NCBI GenBank assembly: GCA_022749755.1
Contig: CM040442.1
Span: 14,296,457-14,360,456 of the forward strand
DNA from: Azadirachta indica
Taxonomy: Eukaryota > Streptophyta > Magnoliopsida > Sapindales > Meliaceae
Length of the DNA: 64,000 bases
Direction of reading: 5' to 3'
The notes under the pieces were generated by a model. That model did not search any database, had not been told where the DNA came from, and saw nothing but the letters and a program-made list of their open reading frames with translations. Shown piece by piece: positions 46,690 through 58,657 of the stretch (positions are counted from its first letter, which is position 1; each line of letters opens with the position of its first letter). The position numbers and the translations under genes are program-made.

Positions 46690-48530
46690 AAGTCACACTT
46701 ATGGTGAATATGGCCAAAGACATTAAAGGCAGATAATTCATACACAATGAGAAAAGAGAAATAAACTTGGGAAAGGGACAGACTTTTAAGGCAATTGATG
46801 AGTTCAAGAGTGTGCTCAAAGATTATGCCATCCAAGAGTGCTTTTACATGGATAAGAAAAAAAATGATAAAAATAGAGTGACAACAATATATGGAGTGAG
46901 CAAGATCTATACATGGAGAGTTCATGCCTCAGTTTTGGTCGATGGTCAATCTTTCATAATAAAAAGTATAAAAAGGGTTTATTCTTATTTAGATATGGTG
47001 AACAATTGCGAGGTAACTAGCAAATAGGTTGCTGACAAGTTATTCTAAAACATTAAAAGCAATCTTGATAAACTTCAAATATGGAAGATCTACTGAGGGT
47101 TAGGTTTCGTACTGCAACAACTAGAAAAAGGCTTTATGGAGCAAAAAATTTGACCTTGCGTGTTACGGATAGGGACTACATTCAGTCGTATAAAATGTTA
47201 CAAGATTATGCCAATATATTGCTTTTAAGGAACAAGGGTGCATCATTCAAGATACAACAAGATTGGGTAATTGCAAGGCTCATTTAAAATGTATCTTTGT
47301 TAATTACAATGCACCGCATAAAAGGTTAACAGAAAGGTGCAAAAGATTTATTGGATCTGACAATTGTCACTTGAAGACTAGGTTTAGGGGAGAGGGGTAC
47401 TACTATCGACTATTAGTATAGATATTAACAATATAATGTATCCATCGATTGTGGCATATGTGAAGTGGCAAACAAGGACAATTTTTGTTGGTATTTTCAT
47501 TGTTGAAGGCGCATAGGGGTTTTGTAGATGGGTTTGATTTAACTATTATGTCGGTAAATAAAAATGACTAATAGCTACATATAATCAGCATTTCAAATGG
47601 GCCAAGATTTGGTATTATGCCAGGAACATTTTAGCCAATTTCCCAAAAATCGTTTTCCACTAAGAGTTTGAGAAAGAAATTCTAGCAAGCAACAAGAGTA
47701 ACAAATTAGCTTGATTTCACCATAATTATGGATACTATAAAGGCTGAGGATGAAAAAGCATACCAATGGTTGATGAAGAATGATCCTTCAGCATATAACT
47801 ATCACTCGTTCTATGAATTCTTCAAATTTGACCACGTGAAAAATAATATGCTAGAATCATGATATAGGGTACGAAATGATCATCGAAGAAGCTATTGATT
47901 GATCCAGTTGAGCTTATCTATTCCTTTATTATGAAAAGACTCGTACGAAGAAGGGAAAAGACAGCTAATTGGGATATAGTGACACCAAGGTGCACATGAT
48001 ATTGGGAAAGATTGCAAAGCTTGCCAGGAAATAGATTATTGTCAAAGCAAGCCCAACTGAATTTGAAGTGTTGGATCAAGTCATGGATAGGGAAAGACAT
48101 CAGATTGTGGACCTTGTGGACATCTATTGTAAGTGTGGAGGATGACAAATAAGCAAAATCCCATGCAAGCATATTTTAGCTTACATCATGCACTGTGCTG
48201 CGATCCTACTGACTAAGTATATTGCACTTTGAGAAAACAAATTTATCTCTAAACTTACACATTCTACGGCCATTACCAGACCAAATAAATTGGCCTAAGA
48301 GTAACATGCCTCAATTGGAACCACCTATTAAAGTAGTCCAAGTTGGAAGGTCAAAGATTTATAGAAAGAGAGAGCAATAAGAACAACCTCTAGAAGTGAT
48401 GCGATATACTTTACGATATGGTCATTTTAAGCAACTTTTTGGCATCAGCTATACCTTCCACAAATGTAGCACCTTTAGCATTTGTTTCAGCCCCAAGAAA
48501 AAAGAAATGTGAAACATCTAATTCAGTAGC
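46690..48530 (+). pseudogene. Mutator-like (MuDR) transposase relic
   Basis: Reads through frame breaks as a plant MULE transposase. MuDR DNA-binding domain: FKAIDEFKSVLKDYAIQECF then KKKNDKNRVTTIYG and TWRVHASVLVDGQSFIIKSI (46790-46980). Linker: ATTRKRLYGAKNLTLRVTDR (47115-47175) and QSYKMLQDYANILLLRNKGA. Start of the DDE domain: IGSDNCHLKTRF (47355-47390), normally GLDGCFLKG; then AHRGFVDGFDLTIMS, where the usual SDxxxG is degraded. C-terminus: EDEKAYQWLMKND (47748-47790). A SWIM zinc finger near 48080-48165 keeps its ligands: CKCGG, a stop codon, then KIPCKHILAYIMH. More than ten stops and frame changes. Dead element. Confidence 0.8.
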
Positions 48531-49400
48531 TTCATATGCTCAATTACTTGCTGCCCTAATGATACATTTAACATGTATATATCAATAAGTCCAAGGGTAA
48601 ACATAATCAATGCAAGTGATGTAGTTCATGATGAACCCAAAAGGCAAAGAAGAGCTGCAAATGTTAAATGTGGTGTTGCTAAAAGCAGCAACACTTAGCA
48701 AGTTATTGAAAGGTATTTTTTTATGCTTATAGATTACTTGTAACTCCATTATTGGCTGATAAGTGTAACTCTTAAATGAGTTCATCTTGTGTATATGTGC
48801 AATGTTGGTTAATGCTAAAAGTTGTGTAATTAGGATTATTTTAGTTTAAGTAGCAAAAGACATAAATGATCAGAAACCAATGCACACAAAAGATTTCTCA
48901 TTTTTTTGTAAAATTATATCATACTTAGTGGTTTTTTGATGATACAAGGTTATGTAATTTGTAAGGATTTAAGGAGTTGATTTATGTACATGGGAGTTGT
49001 GTTCAACAAGGTTACTTTGGGAAGAGGTGAGAACAGTTGAAGACAAAACATGCACATTTTAGGAGGTGACTTTATTTTTCTTGACAAACATGTATATAAC
49101 TATAATTACTTTGTCATGGTTACTTCAAACTACATTTATTTTGTGAAATTGAGTGCACACAACTTCTAATTACAAGAAAAGTTGTCACTACTTTAATGCT
49201 TTAATGTTATTATCTTTTGCATCTTTATGTCTTAATAGTGCATATACAAAAATACATAACAACATTAACATAGCAACAATAGTATAATTTTATTCAGCTT
49301 CTTTTCAATGTTGGTTGATGATTTTTGTCCACCAATACTCATCCTAAGTGAATTCTTACTGCCACTCTATTATCATCCTTATTTTGGTTTCTTAAACTGC
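48531..49400. other. Flank of the Mutator relic, no gene recognised
   Basis: AT-rich, without recognisable domains. It may be the 3' part of the Mutator-like element; no terminal inverted repeat was identified. Confidence 0.4.
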
Positions 49401-49409
49401 TGCAGCTAC

Positions 49410-49634
49410 TTATATCCACAGTGCATCCATAATTATTGTATTCCTTTTATGTTGGCTTCTAGAACCTAAAACACCCGCATGATAGATCCTGTTAAAAAAA
49501 AAAATTAACTTATTAGGATTTTTGTCACTTTCAGATATCCTTATCTCAACTCTTTTATTATAACAACATGATTTGTATGTGAACTTAATCATTCCACCAT
49601 TTATTTGTATATCATCAATTAATCTTAAAGACAT
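49410..49634 (-). pseudogene. Possible GRF-type zinc-finger relic
   Basis: The minus-strand frame encodes CCYNKRVEIRISESDKNPNK, resembling the core of GRF zinc fingers (C-x-C-G...R.S.T..NPGR.F), but the second metal-binding half is not recognisable. Plant GRF proteins often accompany transposons. Weak call. Confidence 0.3.
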
Positions 49635-49778
49635 TATTTAAAGAAGCTATTAAATATTTTTGATTTGTTTGCTGATATTTTGTATTTTGTATTATGTTGT
49701 TCGATTTTTGAAATTGGTTAGTTGTGATGGGAGAGAGAATGGTGACTAGTGATAAGGGAGAAAATGTTAGGTGGTGAT

Positions 49779-51184
49779 TGATGAATGTTTAAAAATGTAG
49801 GTTTATCAAGAGAAATATTATGATTCACACTTAATAATGTTCTTCTATTCCCCAATAATGAAGCATATTCCTTTATATTGAATTGTAAAACATGAATTGG
49901 ACTAAATAGTTGGTTTTACGTAGGTTTCGTATAATGAGCGTATCTTTCAATCCAAATTATCAATTGATACGATTCTTGGGCTGGAAAAACATAAACTCAT
50001 CATTTCACAACTTTGTAAGCTAAAGGTTGGACCAATTCGAGCAATTAATGGGACGAAATTGGGCTTCAACAGAACTCAAGCGCATCTTTGAACCAGCCTA
50101 ACATACTTCTGTATTTGAGCCGTATCTCCCTAAATATGTAACGAAAAATTATATGGTTAGGTGATCTAGAAAGCTGAAGAAAGGGATCTAATTGTTTATG
50201 TTTTGTTCTGAAATTTCAACTGATCAGTTACCAAAAAGAGCTATCATTCTAGAAGGGCGGTGGAGAAATGCGACTTGAACATATCTGCCTATTTTCAACA
50301 CAACTCATGGTCTAAAATAAAAATAAGAGTGAGATATGAACCATTAGAAAGATGAGTCATTCACCTACAACTTTGAAGAAGGATGCTTTACGAAATTCGG
50401 TGGTTTTCATGGTCAAAGATATGTTGGAAGTTGATAGAACGTGATTAATTGGAAATTGACCAAATTATGTTCACACATGTGGAATGTCTTTTGTTTTACT
50501 TATATAAAGGAAGACGTCGAAGTGAGGAAGATCAGTTTTTTTTCCGTTTTTATTTTCTTGTTATAATTTGAACTTCAATTAAATGATGTATTTCTAATTT
50601 CGTAATTAGGGCTAAGGGTGAACTTTTGATAATTCTACAGTTTTGTTCTTTAATCCTTTGTTTTGTTCTTCATTGTTAATTTTTTTATTGATTGAGTACT
50701 ATATTTTGCAAGTGATTTTGAATTGTTAGAAATCTTGATTCATTATTAACAAATGGTACATTGAATGCTTGAATATTTTCTACATATCAAGAGTAAGGCA
50801 ACTTATAGTTTTTTACCGTCAATTAAAAGGTAAGTCTTTTGATTTTTTTGTGCTTAAATGTTTTGTTTTCATCATCCAATTAAGATCACTTCTTTTGATT
50901 CTTAATTGTGTTTTTCTTTTAAAAAAAGGATCAAGAATAAGTTCTATACAAATCATTAAAATGGATCCCTAATGCCCTAATATATAATAATACTGAATTT
51001 AAATTTAACAATAAGCAAATTCACTCCATTTCTTATAATATTGGAATATTTGGACTTGTAATATTTAGACTTTTGGACTTATGGATTTAATATAACATAT
51101 TTCCTGTGGACCGACACTCGGACTTCCGAATTTTATTACTTGAGACAACCTATACTTGAGAGTTACAACCTTTAAGTTGTAGCA
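49779..51184 (+). repeat. 5' LTR of the Athila-like element
   Basis: Identified by comparison with 59803-61214. Its end (TTTAAGTTGTAGCA) lies six bases before the primer site. It contains a plausible promoter with CTATATAAAGGAAGACG-like sequence (TTATATAAAGG at 50499-50509). Confidence 0.92.
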
Positions 51185-51190
51185 AGTTTT

Positions 51191-51208
51191 TGGCGCCGTT
51201 GCCTGGGA
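51191..51208 (+). promoter_or_regulatory. Primer-binding site, tRNA-Asp type
   Basis: TGGCGCCGTTGCCTGGGA, one base away from the TGGCGCCGTTGCCGGGGA site used by Athila elements. Confidence 0.9.
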
Positions 51209-51569
51209 GTATGGTTTGTATAAAGTTTACTAGTTCTTATTTAATTTTCTTTTACTAACTTTAACCTCTAACTCTAACTTTAACATTTTTTTATTTACTT
51301 CTTGTTATTTATTTTTATTAAGAGGCTCAGCCGCCCATTTACATTTACATTATGGTTGGTTCTACATATACCATCTAATTTTTTTTTATGTTGTTCATGG
51401 TAGGCTTTGCCACCTTTCTTAATTTTTTTTATTACGTATTGTGTTGTTATTTTCATTTACAATAATTTTATTAACAGGAAGGTTATACCACCTCTTTTAT
51501 TTTTTATTTGTTTTATTGTGCTAACATTTTATTTTATTGTGTTTTATTATTATCATTATTATTATTTTT

Positions 51570-52345
51570 ATGCTTGAATGGTATCGTGAACCTCATTCTC
51601 ATCGATTGATGAAAGGTAATTCTGAAACCTCCTTTGAAAATTTGTTTGATTCATCTTCAAACTCACACACAACTAACACTATGGCTGAAAATGAAAGTAT
51701 ACATAGAGAAAATGAAAATCATCATGTTCAAATTATGCGTGAATATTTGCAACCTCCTCGAAATTCATCTCCTTCATGCTTTATTTTTCCGCTTAATGCA
51801 AATAACTTCAGATTTAAGCTCGGTATGATTCCTTTACTTCCTAATTTCCATGGCTTAGAGTCTGAGAGTCCTTATTTGCATTTGAAAGAATTTGAGGAAG
51901 TATGTGCCACATTTATGGATCAAACATGTAGTGAAAAAATAATTAAGCAAAAATTGTTTCCTTTTTCTTTAAAAGATAAAGCAAAAACATAACTTAATTC
52001 ATTAAAACCTAGATCTATAGGCACATGGCAAGAAATGTAAATCAAGTTTTTAAAGCAATTTTTTCCAATACATAAAACGAACGCTTTCAAGAGACAAATT
52101 CAAAATTTTTGTCAAAAAGGAAATGTAACATATTTTCAATGTTTGGAAAGATTTAAAAACTTGTTGAATTCATGCCCACACCATGGTTTTGAAAAATGGC
52201 GTACGATAAATTTCTTTTATGAAGAGTTAACAACCAGAGACAAAATAATTTGTTGAAACAATATGTAATGGTGAATTTTTAAACAAAGACCCAAAACAAG
52301 CTTTAGAGTATTTAGATCATTTAGCTGAGAACTTTCAATCCTAGT
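51570..52345 (+). pseudogene. Athila-like gag
   Basis: The start ATG is at 51570 (MLEWYREPHSHRLMKGNSET); the frame upstream begins at a TTG and is not used. The retrotransposon gag domain is visible: KLGMIPLLPNFHGLESESPY, LHLKEFEEVCATFMD, KQKLFPFSLKDKAKT, then after a stop codon (normally a Trp position) LNSLKPRSIGTW, FLKQFFPIHKTNAFKRQIQN and SCPHHGFEKW. At least three nonsense codons and one frame change. Confidence 0.85.
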
Positions 52346-52383
52346 AAACCACTAGTTCCTCTGAAAATTCAATTAAATCTAAT

Positions 52384-53761
52384 ATGGCTAGTTTTAGTAG
52401 GGGTAAATATAATTTGAGTCAAAAAGATGATCTAAGTGCTACAATTACAAATTTAACGAGAAAGATTGAAGCCATAGAATTAAAGAAAGTTAAAGAGGTC
52501 AAATCTGTGCATAATGATGAAATTTGTGAAATTTGTGAAGTCATGGGACATTCCATTCAAGATTGTCCAAATATTCCTATTTTTAAAAAAGTGTTGCATG
52601 ACCAAGCAAATTCTATGAATTCCTTCAAAAAGCCTTTTTCCTCTAATTCTCCATATTCTGAAACATACAATCTTGAATGGAGAAATCACCCAAATTTTAG
52701 TTGGAAAAATGATAATCATGCCCATCCATCACCTCAAAGACCTTCAAATTTTCCACCATACCATTCACCACATTTGAAAACTCTTGAGGAAACGTTGCAA
52801 ACATTCATGCAAGGGAAAACAAGTATAAACAATCAAACATCACAAGCCATTAATGATATCAAGAATACACTTTTGACATTGACCTCAGCTTTGTGCAGTC
52901 AAGAGAAAGGTAAATTTCCTGCTCAATCACAACTAAATCCAGCAGGTCAATTTTATGTAAGTGATTCTAACTCAAATGGCATACAACACGAGAATGCCAA
53001 CTCCATCACTACTCTCCGAAGTGGTAAGGTCATTGATAAAACCATTTCTTTGAAAGAAATTGAACCTAAAGAATCATCAAAATTAGTGAGTGAGGAAAAT
53101 AATGTTGAACCTAAGATGTGTGATGTTAAAAAATGCCCTATCCCTGCTCCTTTTCCTCAAAGATTGCAACCAATTCAAAAGTTGAACCAAAATTCTAAAA
53201 TTTTTGAACTTTTTAAGCAAGTCAAAATTAACATTCCTTTGTTAGATGCAATTAAGCAAGTTCCTTCTTATGCCAAATTTTTGAAAAATTTATGCACTGT
53301 TAAAAGGAAGTTTAATGTTCAAAAGAAAGCATTTTTAACTGAGAATGTTTGTTCGATTATTCAACATAACACTCCACCAAAATATAAAGATCCTAGTTGT
53401 CCTACCATTTCTTATGTAATTGGAAACTTTAGAATAAACCATGCTTTACTTGATCTTGGTGTAAGTGTTAATTTGTTGCCATATTTAGTGTATGAGCAAT
53501 TAGGTTTAGGTGAGTTTAAAGCTACTTCTACAACACTTCAACTTGCTGATCGTTCTGTGAAAATACCACGAGGAATACTTGAGGATGTGTTAGTCCAAGT
53601 AGATAAATTTTACTTTCCTGTAGATTTTATTGTCTTAGACACACAACCTATTTCTAGCTCAAGCACCCAAATTCCTATTATATTAGGAACGTCCATTTCT
53701 TATTACATCTAATGTAATAATCAATTGTAGAAATGGAGTTCTAAAATTATCCTTTGGAAAC
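52384..53761 (+). pseudogene. Athila-like gag tail and aspartic protease
   Basis: A long open frame (442 codons) with a single Cys/His knuckle-like stretch CEICEVMGHSIQDCPN, a Pro/Asn/Gln-rich spacer and the conserved PAPFPQRLQ...QVPSYAKFLKNL block that precedes protease in Athila pol. Protease active site HALLDLGVSVNLLPYLVYEQ; Athila elements have DLGA here instead of DTGA. It ends in ILGTSISYYI through a one-base frame change near 53685; the alternative frame then reads CRNGVLKLSFGNMTLEMNVF. Confidence 0.88.
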
Positions 53762-54906
53762 ATGACATTGGAAATGAATGTGTTTAATATTTGCAAGCAA
53801 CCTAGTGAAAATGATGACATGCATGAAGTTAGTTATATTGAGGAACTCGTTCATGACTACTTTAATGTTTCATCTTTTTCTGATCCCTTGGATGCTTGTT
53901 TAAATGGTTGCAATGATTTCAATTTTGATGAAAATTTTGAAATGTCTCATATTTATTCTCTTTTAAAATCTTCTCAGGTTTTGAAAGTTAATGGATGGAG
54001 ATCAAAATTTGAAGACTTACCTCAACATGCTGATAAACCGATGCCATCGAGTATTCAACCACCAAAACTTGAATTGAAACCATTACCATCTGATCTCAAG
54101 TATGCTTTCTTGGGTGCTAATAAAACTTTTTCGGTGATAATTTCTTCTAAACTCAGTGCTCTTCAAGAATGTAAGTTGCTCGAAATTCTAAAATTGCATA
54201 AACATGTTTTAGGATGGACAATAGCTGACATAAAAGGAATTAATCCTTTGATTTGCACACATAAGATATATTTGGAAGATAATGCCAAATCATCTAGATA
54301 AATGAAACGTGGGCTAAATCCTAATATGAAAGAGGTAGTGAGAAATGAAGTTCTCAAGCTTTTAGATGTGGGGATCATTTATCCTATTTTTGATAGCACA
54401 TGGGTAAGTCCTACACAAGTTGTACCTAAGAAATCTGGAGTTACTGTAGTCAAAAATGAAAATAATGAATTAATTCCAACTAGAACAATTACTGGTTGGA
54501 GAATGTGCATTGACTATAGGAAACTCAATTCAATTTCCCGTTACCATTCATGGATCAAATATTAGAAAGGGTAGCTGGACATGCATTTTATTGTTTCCTA
54601 GATGGGTATTCTGGGTATAACCAAATTGAAATTGCACTTGAAAATCAAGAAAAGACCACTTTCACTTGTCCATTTAGAACTTTTGCATATAGAAGGATGC
54701 CATTTGGATTGTGTAATGCATTATCTACATTTCAAAGATGCATGCTTAATATTTTTAGTGATATGGTTGAATGATTTTTTGAAATTTTCATGAATGATTT
54801 TTCTGTTTTTGGTGATTCATTTGAGGATTGCTTATCTAACTTGGAAAAAGTTTTGATTAGGTGTGAAGAAAAGAATCTTCTGCTTAATTAGGAAAAATGT
54901 CATTTC
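53762..54906 (+). pseudogene. Athila-like reverse transcriptase
   Basis: The linker (53762-54301) ends in a TAA, followed by LNPNMKEVVRNEVLKLLDVG, WVSPTQVVPKKSGVTVVKNE, GWRMCIDYRKLNSI, a short deletion with frame change near 54535, then PFMDQILERVAGHAFYCFLD, GYSGYNQIEIALENQEKTTF and RMPFGLCNALSTFQRCMLNI. The catalytic YxDD motif has decayed to FMND (near 54790). Further stops at 54772-54774 and about 54889. Not functional. Confidence 0.88.
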
Positions 54907-55689
54907 ATGGTCACAAATGGTATTGTGCTTGGTCACATTGTCTCATCAAAAAGAATTGAAGTAGATAAATCTAAAATTGAATTAATTGCCAATTTACCTG
55001 TTCCTAAGTCTGTTAAAGATGTTAGATCATTTTTAGGACATGCTGGTTTTTATAGGAAATTTATCAAAGACTTTAGTGTTATATCAAGACCATTGTGCAA
55101 TCTCTTATTAAAAGATGCTTTCTTTGAGTGGACTCAGTCATGTCAAGAAGATTTTGTCAAACTTAAAACCATGCTAACATCTGCTCCTATCATGCAGTCT
55201 CTAAATTGGACTTTGCCTTTTGAAATCATGTACGATGCCAGCGATTATGCTGTTGGAACTGTTTTAGGACAATGAAAGAACAAGAAACCCTATGTGATTT
55301 ACTATACTAGTAAAACCTTATATAGTGCTCAAATGAATTATTTTACCACTGAAAAGGAATTACTTGCAGTAGTATTTGCATTAGATAAATTTCGATCTTA
55401 TTTTGTTGGCTCACCCATTGTGATTTTTAGTGATCATGCAGCATTAAAATATCTTCTCTCAAAAAAGAATGCTAAACCTAGATTGATTAGGTGGATTCTA
55501 TATTTCAAGAATTTGATCTCACAATTCAAGACAAAAAAGGAGTATAAAATGTGGTTGCTGATCACTTATCAAGACTTATGTTTGAAGAATCGATTGAGAC
55601 AACACCGATTAATGACAATTTTGCTTGATGAGCAACTTTTCAATGTTTCTATTTTACCTTGGTTTGCTGATATTGTCAATTTTCTTGTT
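54907..55689 (+). pseudogene. Athila-like RT thumb, tether and RNase H
   Basis: GIVLGHIVSSKRIEVDKSKI, DVRSFLGHAGFYRKFIKDFS, then RNase H beginning EIMYDASDYAVGTVLGQ, a TGA codon at 55273-55275, PYVIYYTSKTLYSAQMNYFT, TEKELLAVVFALDKFRSYFV and FSDHAALKYLLSKKNAKPRL. Near 55540 an indel changes the frame, after which VVADHLSRL marks the end of RNase H in another frame. Confidence 0.87.
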
Positions 55690-56956
55690 ACAGGTCAAAT
55701 GCCAAATCATTGGAATGCTCAAGATAAAAAAGAAATTTTTAAGGGAGGTACGCAATTTCTTTTGGGATGATCTATATCTTTTCGAATATTGCCCTGATCA
55801 AATTATAAGGAGATGTGTACCTAATAATGAAATTCAAAATATCATTTTTTCTTGTCATTCCGAAGCATGTGGTGGTCATTTTTCTTCAAAGAAAACTGCT
55901 GCGAAAATATTGCAATGTGGATTTTATTGGCCCACCTTATTTAAAGACACAAATACATTTTATAAAACATGTGAACGTTGTAAAAAATTAGGTGGAATAA
56001 CTCGTAAAAACATGATGCCATTAAATTTTATTTTAGTCATTGAAATATTTGATTGTTGGGGTGTTGATTTTATGGGTCCTTTTCCATCTTCTTTTGGGTA
56101 TCAATATATTTTAGTTGGAGTCGACTATATTTCAAAATGAGTAGAGGCAATTTCTTGCAAAAATAATGATCATAAAATTGTTTTAAAATTTTTAAAAGAA
56201 AACATTTTTTCAAGATTTGGAGTGCCTCGAGCCATAATAAGTGATAGAGGTTTACATTTTTGTAATAAACCTTTTGAGAATTTATTAAAAAAATATGGAA
56301 TTACACATAAAGTGTCAACCTCTTATCACCTACAAACAAGTGGACAAATTGAACTTGCCAATAGAGAAATAAAACATATTTTGAAAAAAACGGTAAACCC
56401 GAATCATAAGGATTGGTTTTTAAGACTAACCGATGCACTTTCAACTTATCGAACTGCTTTTAAATCATCACTTGGCATGTCTTCTAATAGACTTGTTTTT
56501 GGAAAGGCTTGTCACCTACCGGTGGAATTAGAACATAAAGCTTTTTGGGCCATTAAAATGCTTAATTTTGACTTAGATAAAGCAAGATCATTGAGAAAAC
56601 TCCAAATAGATAAACTCGAAGAAATTAGAAATGAAGTTTACGAGAATTCTAGAATTTACAAAGAGAAAATGAAGGTGTTTCATGATAAACATATAATTAA
56701 AAAATCATTTGAACCTTCACAAAAAGTTCTTTTGTATGATTCAAGATTGCATCTATTTTCTAGCAAACTTCGCTCAAAATGGACAGGTTCTTTCATTGTT
56801 AAGAAGGTTTACCCACATGGCGCTGTTGAAATTAAGAACCCCAAAAATGGTAATGTTTTTAAAGTTAATGGACACCGTTTAAAGCCATTCTTTGAGAATT
56901 TTCCAAGCGAGTTAGAGTTTATAACTTTAAATGAACCTATTTACAACACTGGATGA
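55690..56956 (+). pseudogene. Athila-like integrase
   Basis: HHCC domain: SCHSEACGGHFSSKKTAAKI and YKTCERCKKLGG. Catalytic core: FDCWGVDFMGPFPSSFGYQY (first Asp), [20 protein letters not shown] (second Asp), [20 protein letters not shown] (Glu). A single in-frame stop (56138-56140, at a normally Trp position) interrupts an otherwise open frame. The C-terminal module reads [20 protein letters not shown] then [12 protein letters not shown], typical of Athila. The frame ends at 56956. Confidence 0.9.
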
Positions 56957-57155
56957 TTTTTTTTTATATATATTACTTGTTTTCTTGTGTTATTAATTTT
57001 ATTGATTCCATTATTTGTTTTCAGTTACTTTCCCAGTCAAGTGGCGGATAACGGTACTTCAGGGACTCTTCAAGTCGGTTCTTTCAGTTGCCCAAAATTA
57101 CTGATACTATTTTTTTTTTCTTCTCTCATTTCTTTTTCTATTCTTTTCTTTCATT

Positions 57156-57704
57156 ATGGATGTCATTCTTTCTAGATTGCAAACATATTTTCCTTCATTT
57201 CCTAAAGATGTTTTACGAAAAATGTACTAAGCTAGGTGTGCAAGATTAAGAATGCTTATGCAAAAAGGTATTCCTGAAGATGTGCGATGGATAATTGAAG
57301 CAAAGGTACGTTTAACAGGTGAGTTTTCTGATTCATTTGTTTCACACATGCCTGGTTTAGGTAAGAGCTCTTTTGCAAAAAAACGAAGAGCGAAAAGGTT
57401 ACAAGTGTATCACAATTGTGCACGTTCAACTTGTAACAAGCGATGTCGTTCTCTAGGCATGGTGTCTACTAATAGAGAAGATAAAATTAAATTCATCAAG
57501 GATGGACTGAGTAAGGAGTCTTTAGATAATATCTTATTGACTCTTGAGACACATCCTAGTGGATATGTGCAACATGAAATTCTCAATTTGTAAACATTAT
57601 TTCAAAAAGAACGTGATCGTTATAGTCTTGGGAATCTGACTTTAAAAGATCTTATTTGCCAATTTGTAAGAAAATTGGATGGGAAGCCAATCCTCGACCC
57701 ATAA
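57156..57704 (+). pseudogene. Accessory reading frame of the Athila-like element, unknown function
   Basis: About 182 codons in one frame from the ATG at 57156 to the TAA at 57702, broken by in-frame stops at about 57226 and 57591. It is basic, with no membrane span or signal peptide. Notable parts: MDVILSRLQTYFPSFPKDVL; GIPEDVRWIIEAKVRLTGEF; KKRRAKRLQVYHNCARSTCN with Cys spaced C-x4-C-x3-C; DKIKFIKDGLSKESLDNILL; and SLGNLTLKDLICQFVRKLDG. I do not recognise a characterised domain. In some Athila elements an envelope-like gene lies here, but this does not look like one. A degenerate partial copy of 57497-57570 lies at 58907-58970. Confidence 0.6.
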
Positions 57705-58032
57705 AGAGCGTTTAAGCCATTACTGGACGTAAAATCAGAGGAAGATGTGAGCCACAATCACAACTATCTATAAATATTTACTTTTAGCCGTCATTGTTGA
57801 AATTTTTATATTTTAGATTCCTATATTAGCTGTTATCTTTGACATTTTTACATTTTTAAATTTTAACTTTTATGACAACAGCTGGCTTACCTCTATTGGT
57901 TTCATTAATGCATTTTCTTTAAGTTGTATAAATGTAGGACCTCACTTCTTTATTTTCATACAAAATTTGAATCACTTACGAGGGTAAAAAACTGCAAAAA
58001 AAAAAAAAAAAGAAGGAGCTTATATTCATCAA
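57705..58032 (+). other. Spacer between accessory frame and LOG fragment
   Basis: T-rich sequence without a gene. It holds a run of sixteen A at 57994-58010, just upstream of the LOG-like coding sequence. Confidence 0.5.
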
Positions 58033-58657
58033 TTTAAAACTATTTGTGTTTTTTGTGAGTCAAGCCCTAGGAAAGGTGAAGAGTTTGTAAAAGCAGCGGA
58101 CAACCTGGGTCGAGTTTCAGCTGAGCGAAAACTTAACTAGTGTATGGAGGAGGTAGCCTTAGGTTAATGGGGTGTGTGTCAACTGCCGCACATATAGGAG
58201 GAAGTGAAGTTATAGGTATCATACCAAAGGCTTTATCTACAAGTAACATAACTGGCAAAACAATTGGAGAAGAACTAATGGTCTCAACAATGCATGAAAG
58301 AATTGCTAAAATGCTTGATTCTGCAGATATTTTTATTGCCTTACTAGGTGGTTTTGGGACCTTAGAAGAAAATTTTTAAATTGCATCTTGGGCACAATCA
58401 CCGTTCATCAAAAACCCATAGGATTGTTAAATGTTAATGATTTCTTTAACAAGTTGTTGTCTTTTCTTGATCATGCTGTAGAACAGAATTTTATTTCACA
58501 GATGGCTCGCAAACTCCTCATTTCTGCTCCGACTACTAATGACTTGATCAATCAGTTGCAAAACTTTGTCCATGAACCAGATCCAACAATGGCGCGATTA
58601 GAATGGTCAAGTGAAAGCAGTAAAAAGCGAAAACTGGATTTGTCGCTTCATTTGTAA
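58033..58657 (+). pseudogene. Captured LONELY GUY (cytokinin riboside 5'-monophosphate phosphoribohydrolase) fragment
   Basis: LOG enzymes release active cytokinin bases from nucleotide precursors. Three frames together cover almost the whole enzyme without introns: FKTICVFCESSPRKGEEFVK...[11 protein letters not shown] (58033-58137); [40 protein letters not shown] and [20 protein letters not shown] (58140-58376); and KPIGLLNVNDFFNKLLSFLD, AVEQNFISQMARKLLISAPT through the end (58394-58657). The catalytic PGGxGTxxE motif appears as LGGFGTLEE, with Pro changed to Leu. Frame breaks lie near 58137 and 58376-58394. Plant LOG genes have several introns, so the continuous reading suggests a retro-copied transcript. 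It sits wholly inside the Athila-like element between pol and the right LTR. The C-terminal tail (ESSKKRKLDLSLHL) suggests a divergent LOG subgroup. Confidence 0.85.

Noticed and set aside
57156..57704. Envelope-like gene of the Athila element
   Set aside because: No signal peptide, no membrane span, no coiled coil; the protein is short and basic.
58033..58657. Active cytokinin-activating enzyme gene
   Set aside because: Two frame breaks and loss of the Pro in the PGGxGT motif make this copy a pseudogene.
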